From Eledone cirrhosa (Eukaryota; Mollusca; Cephalopoda; Octopoda; Eledonidae): a stretch of DNA of 64,000 bases. The notes beneath the pieces were generated by a model, which worked only from the letters and a program-made list of their open reading frames with translations, was not told the origin of the DNA and searched no databases. Below, piece after piece: positions 26,001 to 36,959 of this stretch (position 1 is its first letter; each line of letters begins with the position of its first letter). Made by a program: the position numbers and the translations under genes. Location: positions 4,784,457-4,848,456 of the forward strand of contig OZ024742.1 of assembly GCA_964016885.1 (NCBI GenBank), read 5' to 3'.

Positions 26001-27905
26001 ATATCTCAGTAGTTAGACTACATATAGTAATGTGCTATAGTGGTTTGATATCTCTGTAGTTAGACTACATATAGTAATGTGCTAGAGTGGTTTGATATCT
26101 CTGTAGTTAGACAACATATAGTAATGTGCTATAGTGGTCTGATATCTCTGTAGTTAGCCTACATATAATAATGTGCTAGAGTGGTTTGATATCTCTGTAT
26201 TTAGAAAACATAAAGTAATGTGCTATAGTGGTTTGATATCTCTCTGGTTAGACTACATATCCTAATGTGCTATAGTGGTCTGATATCTCTGTAGTTAGAC
26301 AACATATAGCAATGTGGTATAGTGGCCTGATATCTCTGTAGTTAGACTACATACAGTAATGTGCTATAGTGGTCTGATTTCTCTGTAGTTAGACAACATA
26401 TAGTAATGTGCTATAGTGGCCTGATATGTCTGTAGTTAGACTACATATAGTAATGTGCTATAGTGGTCTGATATCTCTGTAGTTAGACAACATATAGTAA
26501 TGTGCTATAGTGGTTTGATATCTCTGTAGTTAGACAACATATAGTAATGTGCTATAGTGGCCTGATATCTCTGTAGTTAGACTACATATAGTAATGTGCT
26601 ATAGTGGTCTGATATCTCTGTAGTTAGACAACATATAGTAATGTGCTATAGTTGTTTGATATTTCCATAGTTAGACTACATATAGTAATGTGCTATAGTG
26701 GTTTGATATCTCTGTAGTTAGACTACATATAGTAATGTGCTATAGTGGTTTGATATCTCTGTAGTTAGACTACATATAGTAATGTGCTATAGTGGTATGA
26801 TATCTCTGTAGTTAGACTACATATAGTAATGTGCTATAGTGGTTTGATATCTCTGTAGTTAGACTACATATAGTAATGTGCTATAGTGGTATGATATCTC
26901 TGTAGTTAGACTACATGTAGTAATGTGCTATAGTGGTCTGATATCTCTGTAGTTAGACAACATATAGTAATGTGCTATAGTGGTCTGATATCTCTGTAGT
27001 TAGACAACATATAGTAACGTGCTATAGTGGCCTGATATCACTGTAGTTAGACTACATATAGTAACGTGCTATAGTGGTTTGATATCTCTGTAGTTAGAGT
27101 ACATATAGTAATGTGCTCTAGTGGTATGATATCTCTGTAGTTAGACTACATATAGTAATGTGCTATAGTGGTTTGATATCTCTGTAGTTAGACTACATAT
27201 AGTAATGTGCTATAGTGGTATGATATCTCAGTAGTTAGACTACATATAGTAATGTGCTATAGTGGTTTGATATCTCTGTAGTTAGACTACATATAGTAAT
27301 GTGCTAGAGTGGTTTGATATCTCTGTAGTTAGACAACATATAGTAATGTGCTATAGTGGTCTGATATCTCTGTAGTTAGCCTACATATAATAATGTGCTA
27401 GAGTGGTTTGATATCTCTGTATTTAGAAAACATAAAGTAATGTGCTATAGTGGTTTGATATCTCTCTGGTTAGACTACATATCCTAATGTGCTATAGTGG
27501 TCTGATATCTCTGTAGTTAGACAACATATAGTAATGTGCTATAGTGGTCTGATATCTCTGTAGTTAGACAACATATAGTAACGTGCTATAGTGGCCTGAT
27601 ATCTCTGTAGTTAGACTACATATAGTAATGTGCTATAGTGGTTTGATATCTCTGTAGTTAGACTATATATAGTAATGTGCTATAGTCGTATGATATCTCT
27701 GTAGTTAGACAACATATAGTAATGTTCTATAGTGGCCTGATATCTCTGTAGTTAGACTACATATAGTAATGTGCTATAGTGGTCTGACTTCTCTGAAGTT
27801 AGACTACATATAGTAATGTGCTATAGTGGTTTGATATCTCTGTAGTTAGACTACATAGAGTAATGTGCTATAGTGGTTTGATATCTCTGTAGTTAGACTA
27901 CATAT
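24240..27905 (+). repeat. 3,666-bp tandem duplication, copy 1 (78 monomers)
   Basis: This stretch is repeated at once with an offset of 3,666 bp (78 x 47). Paired marks are TCTCTAGAG (24,411 and 28,077), GGTCGG (25,713 and 29,379), GATATTTCCATAG (26,665 and 30,331), TTAGAGTAC (27,096 and 30,762), AATGTTCTATAG (27,721 and 31,387) and GACTTCTCTGAAG (27,781 and 31,447). The unit is one 48-monomer repeat plus 30 further monomers, in which TTAGCCTAC appears twice, 1,222 bp (26 monomers) apart (26,155 and 27,377). Confidence 0.92.
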
Positions 27906-30900
27906 AGTAATGTGCTATAGTGGTTTGATATCTCTGTAGTTAGACTACATATAGTAATGTGCTATAGTGGTCTGATATCTCTGTAGTTAGACAACATATA
28001 GTAATGTGCTATAGTGGTCTGATATCTCAGTAGTTAGACTACATATTGTAATGTGCTATAGTTGTTTGATATCTCTAGAGTTAGACTACATATAGTAATG
28101 TGCTATAGTGGTCTGATATCTCTGTAGTTAGACAACATATAGTAATGTGCTATAGTGGCCTTATATCTTTGTAGTTAGACAACATATAGTAATGTGCTAT
28201 AGTTGTTTGATATCACTGTAGTTAGACTACATATAGTAATGTGCTATAGTGGTCTGATATCTCTGTAGTTAGACAACATATAGTAATGTGCTATAGTGGC
28301 CTTATATCTCTGTAGTTAGACAACATATAGTAATGTGCTATAGTTGTTTGATATCACTGTAGTTAGACTACATATAGTAATGTGCTATAGTGGTCTGATA
28401 TCTCTGTAGTTAGACAACATATAGTAATGTGCTATAGTGGTATGATATCTCTGTAGTTAGACAACATATAGTAATGTGCTATAGTGGTTTGATATCTCTG
28501 TAGTTAGACAACATATAGTAATGTGCTATAGTGGCCTGATATCTCTGTAGTTAGACTACATATAGTAAAGTGCTATAGTGGTCTGATAGCTCTGTAGTTA
28601 GACAACATATAGTAATGTGCTATAGTGGTCTGATTTCTCTGTAGTTAGACAACATATAGCAATGTGGTATAGTGGCCTGATATCTCTGTAGTTAGACTAC
28701 ATACAGTAATGTGCTATAGTGGTCTGATTTCTCTGTAGTTAGACAACATATAGTAATGTGCTATAGTGGCCTGATATGTCTGTAGTTAGACTACATATAG
28801 TAATGTGCTATAGTGGTCTGATATCTCTGTAGTTAGACAACATATAGTAATATGCTATAGTTGTTTGATATTTCTATAGTTAGACTACATATAGTAATGT
28901 GCTATAGTGGTTTGATATCTCTGTAGTTAGACTACATATAGTAATGTGCTATAGTGGTTTGATATCTCTGTAGTTAGACTACATATAGTAATGTGCTATA
29001 GTGGTATGATATCTCTGTAGTTAGACTACATGTAGTAATGTGCTATAGTGGTTTGATATCTCTGTAGTTAGACTACATGTTGTAATGTGCTAGAGTGGTT
29101 TGATATCTCTCTAGTTAGACTACATATAGTAATGTGCTATAGTGGCCTGATATCTCTGTAGTTAGACTACATATAGTAATCTGCTATAGTGGTATGATAT
29201 CTCTGTAGTTAGACTACAGATAATAATGTGCTAGAGTGGTTTGATATCTCTGTAGTTAGACAACATATAGTAATGTGCTATAGTGGTATGATATCTCTGT
29301 AGTTAGACTACATATAGTAATGTGCTATAGTGGTTTGATATCTCTGTGGTTAGACTACATATCCTAATGTGCTATAGTGGTCGGATATCTCTGTAGTTAG
29401 ACAACATATAGTAATGTGCTATAGTGGTCTGATATCTCTGTAGTTAGACAACATATAGTAACGTGCTATAGTGGCCTGATATCTCTGTAGTTAGACTACA
29501 TATAGTAACGTGCTATAGTGGTTTGATATCTCTGTAGTTAGACTACATATAGTAATGTGCTCTAGTGGTATGATATCTCTGTAGTTAGACTACATATAGT
29601 AATGTGCTATAGTGGTTTGATATCTCTGTAGTTAGACTACATATAGTAATGTGCTATAGTGGTATGATATCTCAGTAGTTAGACTACATATAGTAATGTG
29701 CTATAGTGGTTTGATATCTCTGTAGTTAGACTACATATAGTAATGTGCTAGAGTGGTTTGATATCTCTGTAGTTAGACAACATATAGTAATGTGCTATAG
29801 TGGTCTGATATCTCTGTAGTTAGCCTACATATAATAATGTGCTAGAGTGGTTTGATATCTCTGTATTTAGAAAACATAAAGTAATGTGCTATAGTGGTTT
29901 GATATCTCTCTGGTTAGACTACATATCCTAATGTGCTATAGTGGTCTGATATCTCTGTAGTTAGACAACATATAGCAATGTGGTATAGTGGCCTGATATC
30001 TCTGTAGTTAGACTACATACAGTAATGTGCTATAGTGGTCTGATTTCTCTGTAGTTAGACAACATATAGTAATGTGCTATAGTGGCCTGATATGTCTGTA
30101 GTTAGACTACATATAGTAATGTGCTATAGTGGTCTGATATCTCTGTAGTTAGACAACATATAGTAATGTGCTATAGTGGTTTGATATCTCTGTAGTTAGA
30201 CAACATATAGTAATGTGCTATAGTGGCCTGATATCTCTGTAGTTAGACTACATATAGTAATGTGCTATAGTGGTCTGATATCTCTGTAGTTAGACAACAT
30301 ATAGTAATGTGCTATAGTTGTTTGATATTTCCATAGTTAGACTACATATAGTAATGTGCTATAGTGGTTTGATATCTCTGTAGTTAGACTACATATAGTA
30401 ATGTGCTATAGTGGTTTGATATCTCTGTAGTTAGACTACATATAGTAATGTGCTATAGTGGTATGATATCTCTGTAGTTAGACTACATATAGTAATGTGC
30501 TATAGTGGTTTGATATCTCTGTAGTTAGACTACATATAGTAATGTGCTATAGTGGTATGATATCTCTGTAGTTAGACTACATGTAGTAATGTGCTATAGT
30601 GGTCTGATATCTCTGTAGTTAGACAACATATAGTAATGTGCTATAGTGGTCTGATATCTCTGTAGTTAGACAACATATAGTAACGTGCTATAGTGGCCTG
30701 ATATCACTGTAGTTAGACTACATATAGTAACGTGCTATAGTGGTTTGATATCTCTGTAGTTAGAGTACATATAGTAATGTGCTCTAGTGGTATGATATCT
30801 CTGTAGTTAGACTACATATAGTAATGTGCTATAGTGGTTTGATATCTCTGTAGTTAGACTACATATAGTAATGTGCTATAGTGGTATGATATCTCAGTAG

Positions 30901-31571
30901 TTAGACTACATATAGTAATGTGCTATAGTGGTTTGATATCTCTGTAGTTAGACTACATATAGTAATGTGCTAGAGTGGTTTGATATCTCTGTAGTTAGAC
31001 AACATATAGTAATGTGCTATAGTGGTCTGATATCTCTGTAGTTAGCCTACATATAATAATGTGCTAGAGTGGTTTGATATCTCTGTATTTAGAAAACATA
31101 AAGTAATGTGCTATAGTGGTTTGATATCTCTCTGGTTAGACTACATATCCTAATGTGCTATAGTGGTCTGATATCTCTGTAGTTAGACAACATATAGTAA
31201 TGTGCTATAGTGGTCTGATATCTCTGTAGTTAGACAACATATAGTAACGTGCTATAGTGGCCTGATATCTCTGTAGTTAGACTACATATAGTAATGTGCT
31301 ATAGTGGTTTGATATCTCTGTAGTTAGACTACATATAGTAATGTGCTATAGTCGTATGATATCTCTGTAGTTAGACAACATATAGTAATGTTCTATAGTG
31401 GCCTGATATCTCTGTAGTTAGACTACATATAGTAATGTGCTATAGTGGTCTGACTTCTCTGAAGTTAGACTACATATAGTAATGTGCTATAGTGGTTTGA
31501 TATCTCTGTAGTTAGACTACATAGAGTAATGTGCTATAGTGGTTTGATATCTCTGTAGTTAGACTACATAT
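27906..31571 (+). repeat. 3,666-bp tandem duplication, copy 2
   Basis: This matches 24,240-27,905 almost base for base. By eye one difference is copy 1 GACTATATATAG (about 27,661) against GACTACATATAG here. The right edge is at about 31,571, where copy 1 would pass into GGTTTG but this copy passes to TTGTCTG and then into GATATCTCAG and TTGTTTG monomers of another type. Confidence 0.92.
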
Positions 31572-31579
31572 AGTAATGT

Positions 31580-32710
31580 GCTATAGTTGTCTGATATCTC
31601 TGTAGTTAGACAACATATAGTAATGTGCTATAGTGGTCTGATATCTCAGTAGTTAGACTACATATAGTAATGTGCTATAGTTGTTTGATATCTCTATAGT
31701 TAGACTACATATAGTAATGTGCTATAGTGGTCTGATATCTCTGTAGTTAGACAACATATAGTAATGTGCTATAGTGGCCTTATATCTTTGTAGTTAGACA
31801 ACATATAGTAATGTGCTATAGTTGTTTGATATCACTGTAGTTAGACTACATATAGTAATGTGCTATAGTGGTCTGATATCTCTGTAGTTAGACAACATAT
31901 AGTAATGTGCTATAGTGGCCTGATAACTCTGTAGTTAGACAACATATAGTAATGTGCTATAGTTGTTTGATATCTCTGTAGTTAGACTACATATAGTAAT
32001 GTGCTATAGTGGTTTGATATCTCTGTAGTTAGACTACATATATTAATGTGCTATAGTGGTATGATATCTCTGTAGTTAGACTACAGATAGTAATGTGCTA
32101 TAGTGGTTTGATATCTCTGTAGTTAGATAACATATAGTAATGTGCTATAGTGGTCTGATTTCTTTGTAGTTAGACAACATATAGTAATGTTCTATAGTGG
32201 CCTGATATCTCTGTAGTTAGACTACATATAGTAATGTGCTATAGTGGTCTGACTTCTCTGAAGTTAGACTACATATAGTAATGTGCTATAGTGGCCTGAT
32301 ATCTCTCTAGTTAGACTACATATAGTAATGTGCTATAGTGGCCTGATATCTCTGTAGTTAGACAACATATAGTAATGTGCTATAGTGGTTTGATATTTCT
32401 GTAGTTATACAACATATAGTAATGTGCTATAATTGCCTGATATCTCTGCAATTAGACAACATATAGTAATGTGCTATAGTGGTCTGTTATTTCTCTGTAG
32501 TTAGACAAAATATAGAAATGTGCTATAGTGGTCTGATATCTCTCTAGTTAGACTACATATAGTAATACGCTATAGTGGTTTGATATCTCTGTAGTTAGAC
32601 AACATATAGTAATGTGCTATAGTGGTTTGATATCTCTGTAGTTAGACTACATATAGTAATGTGCTATAGTGGTATGATATCTCTGTAGTTAGACAACATA
32701 TAGTAATGTG
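31580..32710 (+). repeat. About 1.1-kb block, copy 1 (partner 34,919-36,096)
   Basis: Ordered marks shared with the partner are GATATCTCAG, TTGTTTGATATCTCTATAG, GGCCTTATATCTTTG, GATATCACTG, GATAACTCTG, GATTTCTTTG, ATAATTGCC (32,431 and 35,817), CTGCAATTAG, the 49-bp variant (32,484 and 35,870) and AATACGC. The offset is 3,339 bp at the left and 3,386 bp at the right, so one monomer was gained in the partner. This block ends the phase-locked domain and brings length variants back. Confidence 0.8.
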
Positions 32711-32744
32711 CTATAGTGGCCTGATATCTCTGTAGTTAGACAAC

Positions 32745-33600
32745 ATATAGCAATGTGGTATAGTGGCCTGATATCTCTGTAGTTAGACTACATATAGTAA
32801 TGTGCTATAGTGGTCTGATATCTCTGTAGTTAGACAACATATAGTAATGTGCTATAGTGGTTTGATATCTCTGTAGTTAGACAACATATAGTAATGTGCT
32901 ATAGTGGCCTGATATCTCTGTAGTTAGACTACATATAGTAATGTGCTATAGTGGTCTGATATCTCTGTAGTTAGACAACATATAGTAATGTGCTATAGTT
33001 GTTTGATATTTCTATAGTTAGACTACATATAGTAATGTGCTATAGTGGTTTGATATCTCTGTAGTTAGACTACATATAGTAATGTGCTATAGTGGTTTGA
33101 TATCTCTGTAGTTAGACTACATATAGTAATGTGCTATAGTGGTATGATATCTCTGTAGTTAGACTACATATAGTCATGTGCTATAGTGGTTTGATATCTC
33201 TGTAGTTAGACTACATATAGTAATGTGGTATATTGGTATGATATCTCTGTAGTTAGACTACATATAGTAATGTGCTATAGTGGTTTGATATCTCTGTAGT
33301 TAGACTACATGTTGTAATGTGCTAGAGTTGGTTGATATCTCTCTAGTTAGACTACATATAGTAATGTACTATAGTGGCCTGATATCTCTGTAGTTAGACT
33401 ACATATAGTAATCTGCTATAGTGGTCTGATATCTCTGTAGTTAGACTACATATAATAATGTGCTAGAGTGGTTTGATATCTCTGTAGTTAGACAACATAT
33501 AGTAATGTGCTATAGTGGTATGATATCTCTGTAGTTAGACTACATATAGTAATGTGCTATAGTGGTTTGATATCTCTGTAGTTAGACTACATATAGTAAT
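32745..33600 (+). repeat. 22-monomer block, copy 1 (partner 33,779-34,300)
   Basis: GCAATGTGGT lies at 32,750 and 33,784 (1,034 bp, 22 monomers), while TAGTCATGTG lies at 33,171 and 34,017 (846 bp, 18 monomers). The partner therefore lacks four monomers (188 bp) present here, the stretch containing GATATTTCTATAG. GTACTATAG also pairs at 846 bp. GAGTTGGTTG here is GAGTGGGTTG in the partner. Confidence 0.8.
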
Positions 33601-34918
33601 GTGCTATAGTGGTATGATATCTCTGTAGTTAGACAACATATAGTAATGTGCTATAGTGGCCTGATATCTCTGTAGTTAGACTACATATAGTAATGTGCTA
33701 TAGTGGTCTGATAGCTCTGTAGTTAGACAACAAATAGTAATGTGCTATAGTGGTCTGATTTCTCTGTAGTTAGACAACATATAGCAATGTGGTATAGTGG
33801 CCTGATATCTCTGTAGTTAGACTACATATAGTAATGTGCTATAGTGGTCTGATATCTCTGTAGTTAGACAACATATAGTAATGTGCTATAGTGGTTTGAT
33901 ATCTCTGTAGTTAGACAACATATAGTAATGTGCTATAGTGGCCTGATATCTCTGTAGTTAGACTACATATAGTAATGTGCTATAGTGGTATGATATCTCT
34001 GTAGTTAGACTACATATAGTCATGTGCTATAGTGGTTTGATATCTCTGTAGTTAGACTACATATAGTAATGTGGTATAGTGGTATGATATCTCTGTAGTT
34101 AGACTACATATAGTAATGTGCTATAGTGGTTTGATATCTCTGTAGTTAAACTACATGTTGTAATGTGCTAGAGTGGGTTGATATCTCTCTAGTTAGACTA
34201 CATATAGTAATGTACTATAGTGGCCTGATATCTCTGTAGTTAGACTACATATAGTAATCTGCTATAGTGGTCTGATATCTCTGTAGTTAGACTACATATA
34301 ATAATGTGCTATAGTGGTTTGATATCTCTGTAGTTAGACTACATATAGTAATGTGCTATAGTGGTATGATATCTCTGTAGTTAGACAACATATAGTAACG
34401 TGCTATAGTGGCCTGATATCTCTGTATTTAGACTACATATAGTAACGTGCTATAGTGGTTTGATATCTCTGTAGTTAGACTACATATAGTAATGTGCTCT
34501 AGTGGTATGATATCTCTGTAGTTAGACTACATATAGTAATGTGCTAGAGTGGTTTGATATCTCTGTAGTTAGACAACATATAGTAATGTGCTTTAGTGGT
34601 CTGATATCTCTGTAGTTAGCCTACATATAATAATGTGCTAGAGTGGTTTGATATCTCTGTATTTAGAAAACATAAATTAATGTGCTATAGTGGTTTGATA
34701 TCTCTCTGGTTAGACTACATATCCTAATGTGCTATAGTGGTCTGATATCTCTGTATTTAGACAACATATAGTAATGTGCTATAGTGGTCTGATATCTCTG
34801 TAGTTAGACAACATATAGTAACGTGCTATAGTGGCCTGATATCTCTGTAGTTAGACTACATATAGTAATGTGCTATAGTGGTTTGATATCTCTGTACTTA
34901 GACTACATATAGTAATGT
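33601..34918 (+). repeat. Block with the shortened copy of the 22-monomer unit
   Basis: It starts with a GATAGC, GATTTC, GCAATGTGGT series in which GACAACAAATAG is a private change, then the 18-monomer shortened copy (to about 34,300), then a fragment with AACGTG, GTGCTCTAG, TTAGCCTAC and GTATTTAGAAAAC. These last marks belong to the 48-monomer order of the central domain. This is the rightmost clear fragment of that domain before the second domain starts. Confidence 0.75.
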
Positions 34919-36096
34919 GCTATAGTGGTCTGATATCTCTGTAGTTAGACAACATATAGTAATGTGCTATAGTGGTCTGATATCTCAGTAGTTAGACTAC
35001 ATATAGTAATGTGCTATAGTTGTTTGATATCTCTATAGTTAGACTACATATAGTAATGTGCTATAGTGGTCTGATATCTCTGTAGTTAGACAACATATAG
35101 TAATGTGCTATAGTGGCCTTATATCTTTGTAGTTAGACAACATATAGTAATGTGCTATAGTTGTTTGATATCACTGTAGTTAGACTACATATAGTAATGT
35201 GCTATAGTGGTCTGATATCTCTGTAGTTAGACAACATATAGTAATGTTCTATAGTGGCCTGATAACTCTGTAGTTAGACAACATATAGTAATGTGCTATA
35301 GTTGTTTGATATCTCTGTAGTTAGACTACATATAGTAATATGCTATAATGGTTTGATATCTCTGTAGTTAGACTACATATATTAATGTGCTATAATGGTA
35401 TGATATCTCTGTAGTTAGACAACATATAGTAATGTGCTATAGTAGTTTGATATCTCTGTAGTTAGACAACATATAGTAAAGTGCTATAGTGGCCTGATAT
35501 CTCTGTAGTTAGACTACATATAGTAATGTGCTATAGTGGTCTGATATCTCTGTAGTTAGACAACATATAGTAATGTGCTATAGTGGTCTGATTTCTTTGT
35601 AGTTAGACAACATATAGTAATGTGCTATAGTGGCCTGATATCTCTGTAGTTAGACTACATATAGTAATGTGCTATAGTGGTCTGATATCTCTCTAGTTAG
35701 ACTACATATAGTAATGTGCTATAGTGGCCTGATATCTCTGTAGTTAGACAACATATAGTAATGTGCTATAGTGGTTTGATATTTCTGTAGTTAGACAACA
35801 TATAGTAATGTGCTATAATTGCCTGATATCTCTGCAATTAGACAACATATAGTAATGTGCTATAGTGGTCTGTTATTTCTCTGTAGTTAGACAAAATATA
35901 GAAATGTGCTATAGTGGTCTGATATCTCTCTAGTTAGACTACATATAGTAATACGCTATAGTGGTTTGATATCTCTGTAGTTAGACAACATATAGTAATG
36001 TGCTATAGTGGTTTGATATCTCTGTAGTTAGACTACATATAGTAATGTGATATAGTGGTATGATATCTCTGTAGTTAGACAACATATAGTAATGTG
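34919..36096 (+). repeat. About 1.1-kb block, copy 2 (partner 31,580-32,710)
   Basis: This is the second copy of the block at 31,580-32,710. It has the 49-bp variant at 35,870 and private changes ATAATGGTTTG, ATAATGGTATG and ATAGTAGTTTG near 35,340-35,450. It leads into the first cassette with the 46-bp monomer at 36,344. Confidence 0.8.
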
Positions 36097-36200
36097 CTAT
36101 AGTGGTTTGATATCTCTGTAGTTAGACAACATATAGTAATGTGCTATAGTGGCCTGATATCTCTGTAGTTAGACTACATATAGTAATGTGCTATAGTGGC

Positions 36201-36389
36201 CTGATATCTCTGCAAATAGACAACATATAGTAATGTGCTATAGTGGTCTGTTATTTCTCTGTAGTTAGACAAAATATAGAAATGTGCTATAGTGGTCTGA
36301 TATCTCTCCAGTTAGACTACATATAGTAATACGCTATAGTGGTTTGTATCTCTGTAGTTAGACAACATATAGTAATGTGCTATAGTGGT
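36201..36389 (+). repeat. Four-monomer length-variant cassette (47+49+47+46 bp), first of six
   Basis: In order it holds a 47-bp monomer with CTGCAAATAG, the 49-bp variant at 36,248, a 47-bp monomer with CTCTCCAG and AATACGC at 36,297, and a 46-bp monomer at 36,344 that begins TTGTATCTC (one base lost, destroying GATATC). The same string recurs with its 49-bp member at 42,972, 45,464, 47,768, 53,787 and 62,158, and with matching 46-bp members at 43,068, 45,560, 47,864, 53,883 and 62,254. Two further 46-bp copies of this type, at 42,455 and 53,270, lie outside the cassette. Every copy lies downstream of 36 kb. I infer one mutated cassette that spread by block amplification. Confidence 0.92.
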
Positions 36390-36959
36390 CTGATATCTCT
36401 GTAGTTAGACAACATATAGTAATGTGCTATAGTGGTCTGATTTCTCTGTAGTTAGACAACATATAGTAATGTGGTATAGTGGCCTGATATCTCTGTAGTT
36501 AGACTACATACAGTAATGTGCTATAGTGGTCTGATTTCTCTGTAGTTAAACAACATATAGTAATGTGCTATAGTGGCCTGATATGTCTGTAGTTAGACAA
36601 CATATAGTAATGTGCTATAGTGGCCTTATATCTTTGTAGTTAGACAACATATAGTAATGTGCTATAGTTGTTTGATATCTCTGTAGTTAGACTACATATA
36701 GTAATGTGCTATAGTGGTTTGATATCTCTGTAGTTAGACTACATATAGTAATGTGCTATAGTGGTTTGATATCTCTGTAGTTAGACTACATATAATAATG
36801 TGCTATACTGGTATGATATCTCTGTAGTTAGACAACATATAGTAATGTGGTATAGTGGTTTGATATCTCTGTAGTTAGACAACATATAGTAATGTGCTAT
36901 AGTGGCCTGATATCTCTGCAATTAGACAACATATAGTAATGTGCTATAGTGGTCTGATA

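Larger units (their letters stand above)
10018..32483 (+). repeat. Phase-locked domain: 478 x 47 bp with no net length change
   Basis: From the monomer after the 49-bp variant at 9,969 to the next 49-bp variant at 32,484 is 22,466 bp, exactly 478 x 47. Spacings between paired rare marks inside are all whole multiples of 47: 1,363, 1,504, 2,256, 2,679 and 3,666. I saw no length variant in it. On both sides length variants occur every few kb at most. Within the domain the monomers are arranged in a 48-monomer higher-order unit and its derivatives. The likeliest reading is a domain amplified from a seed that lacked indel variants. Confidence 0.92.
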
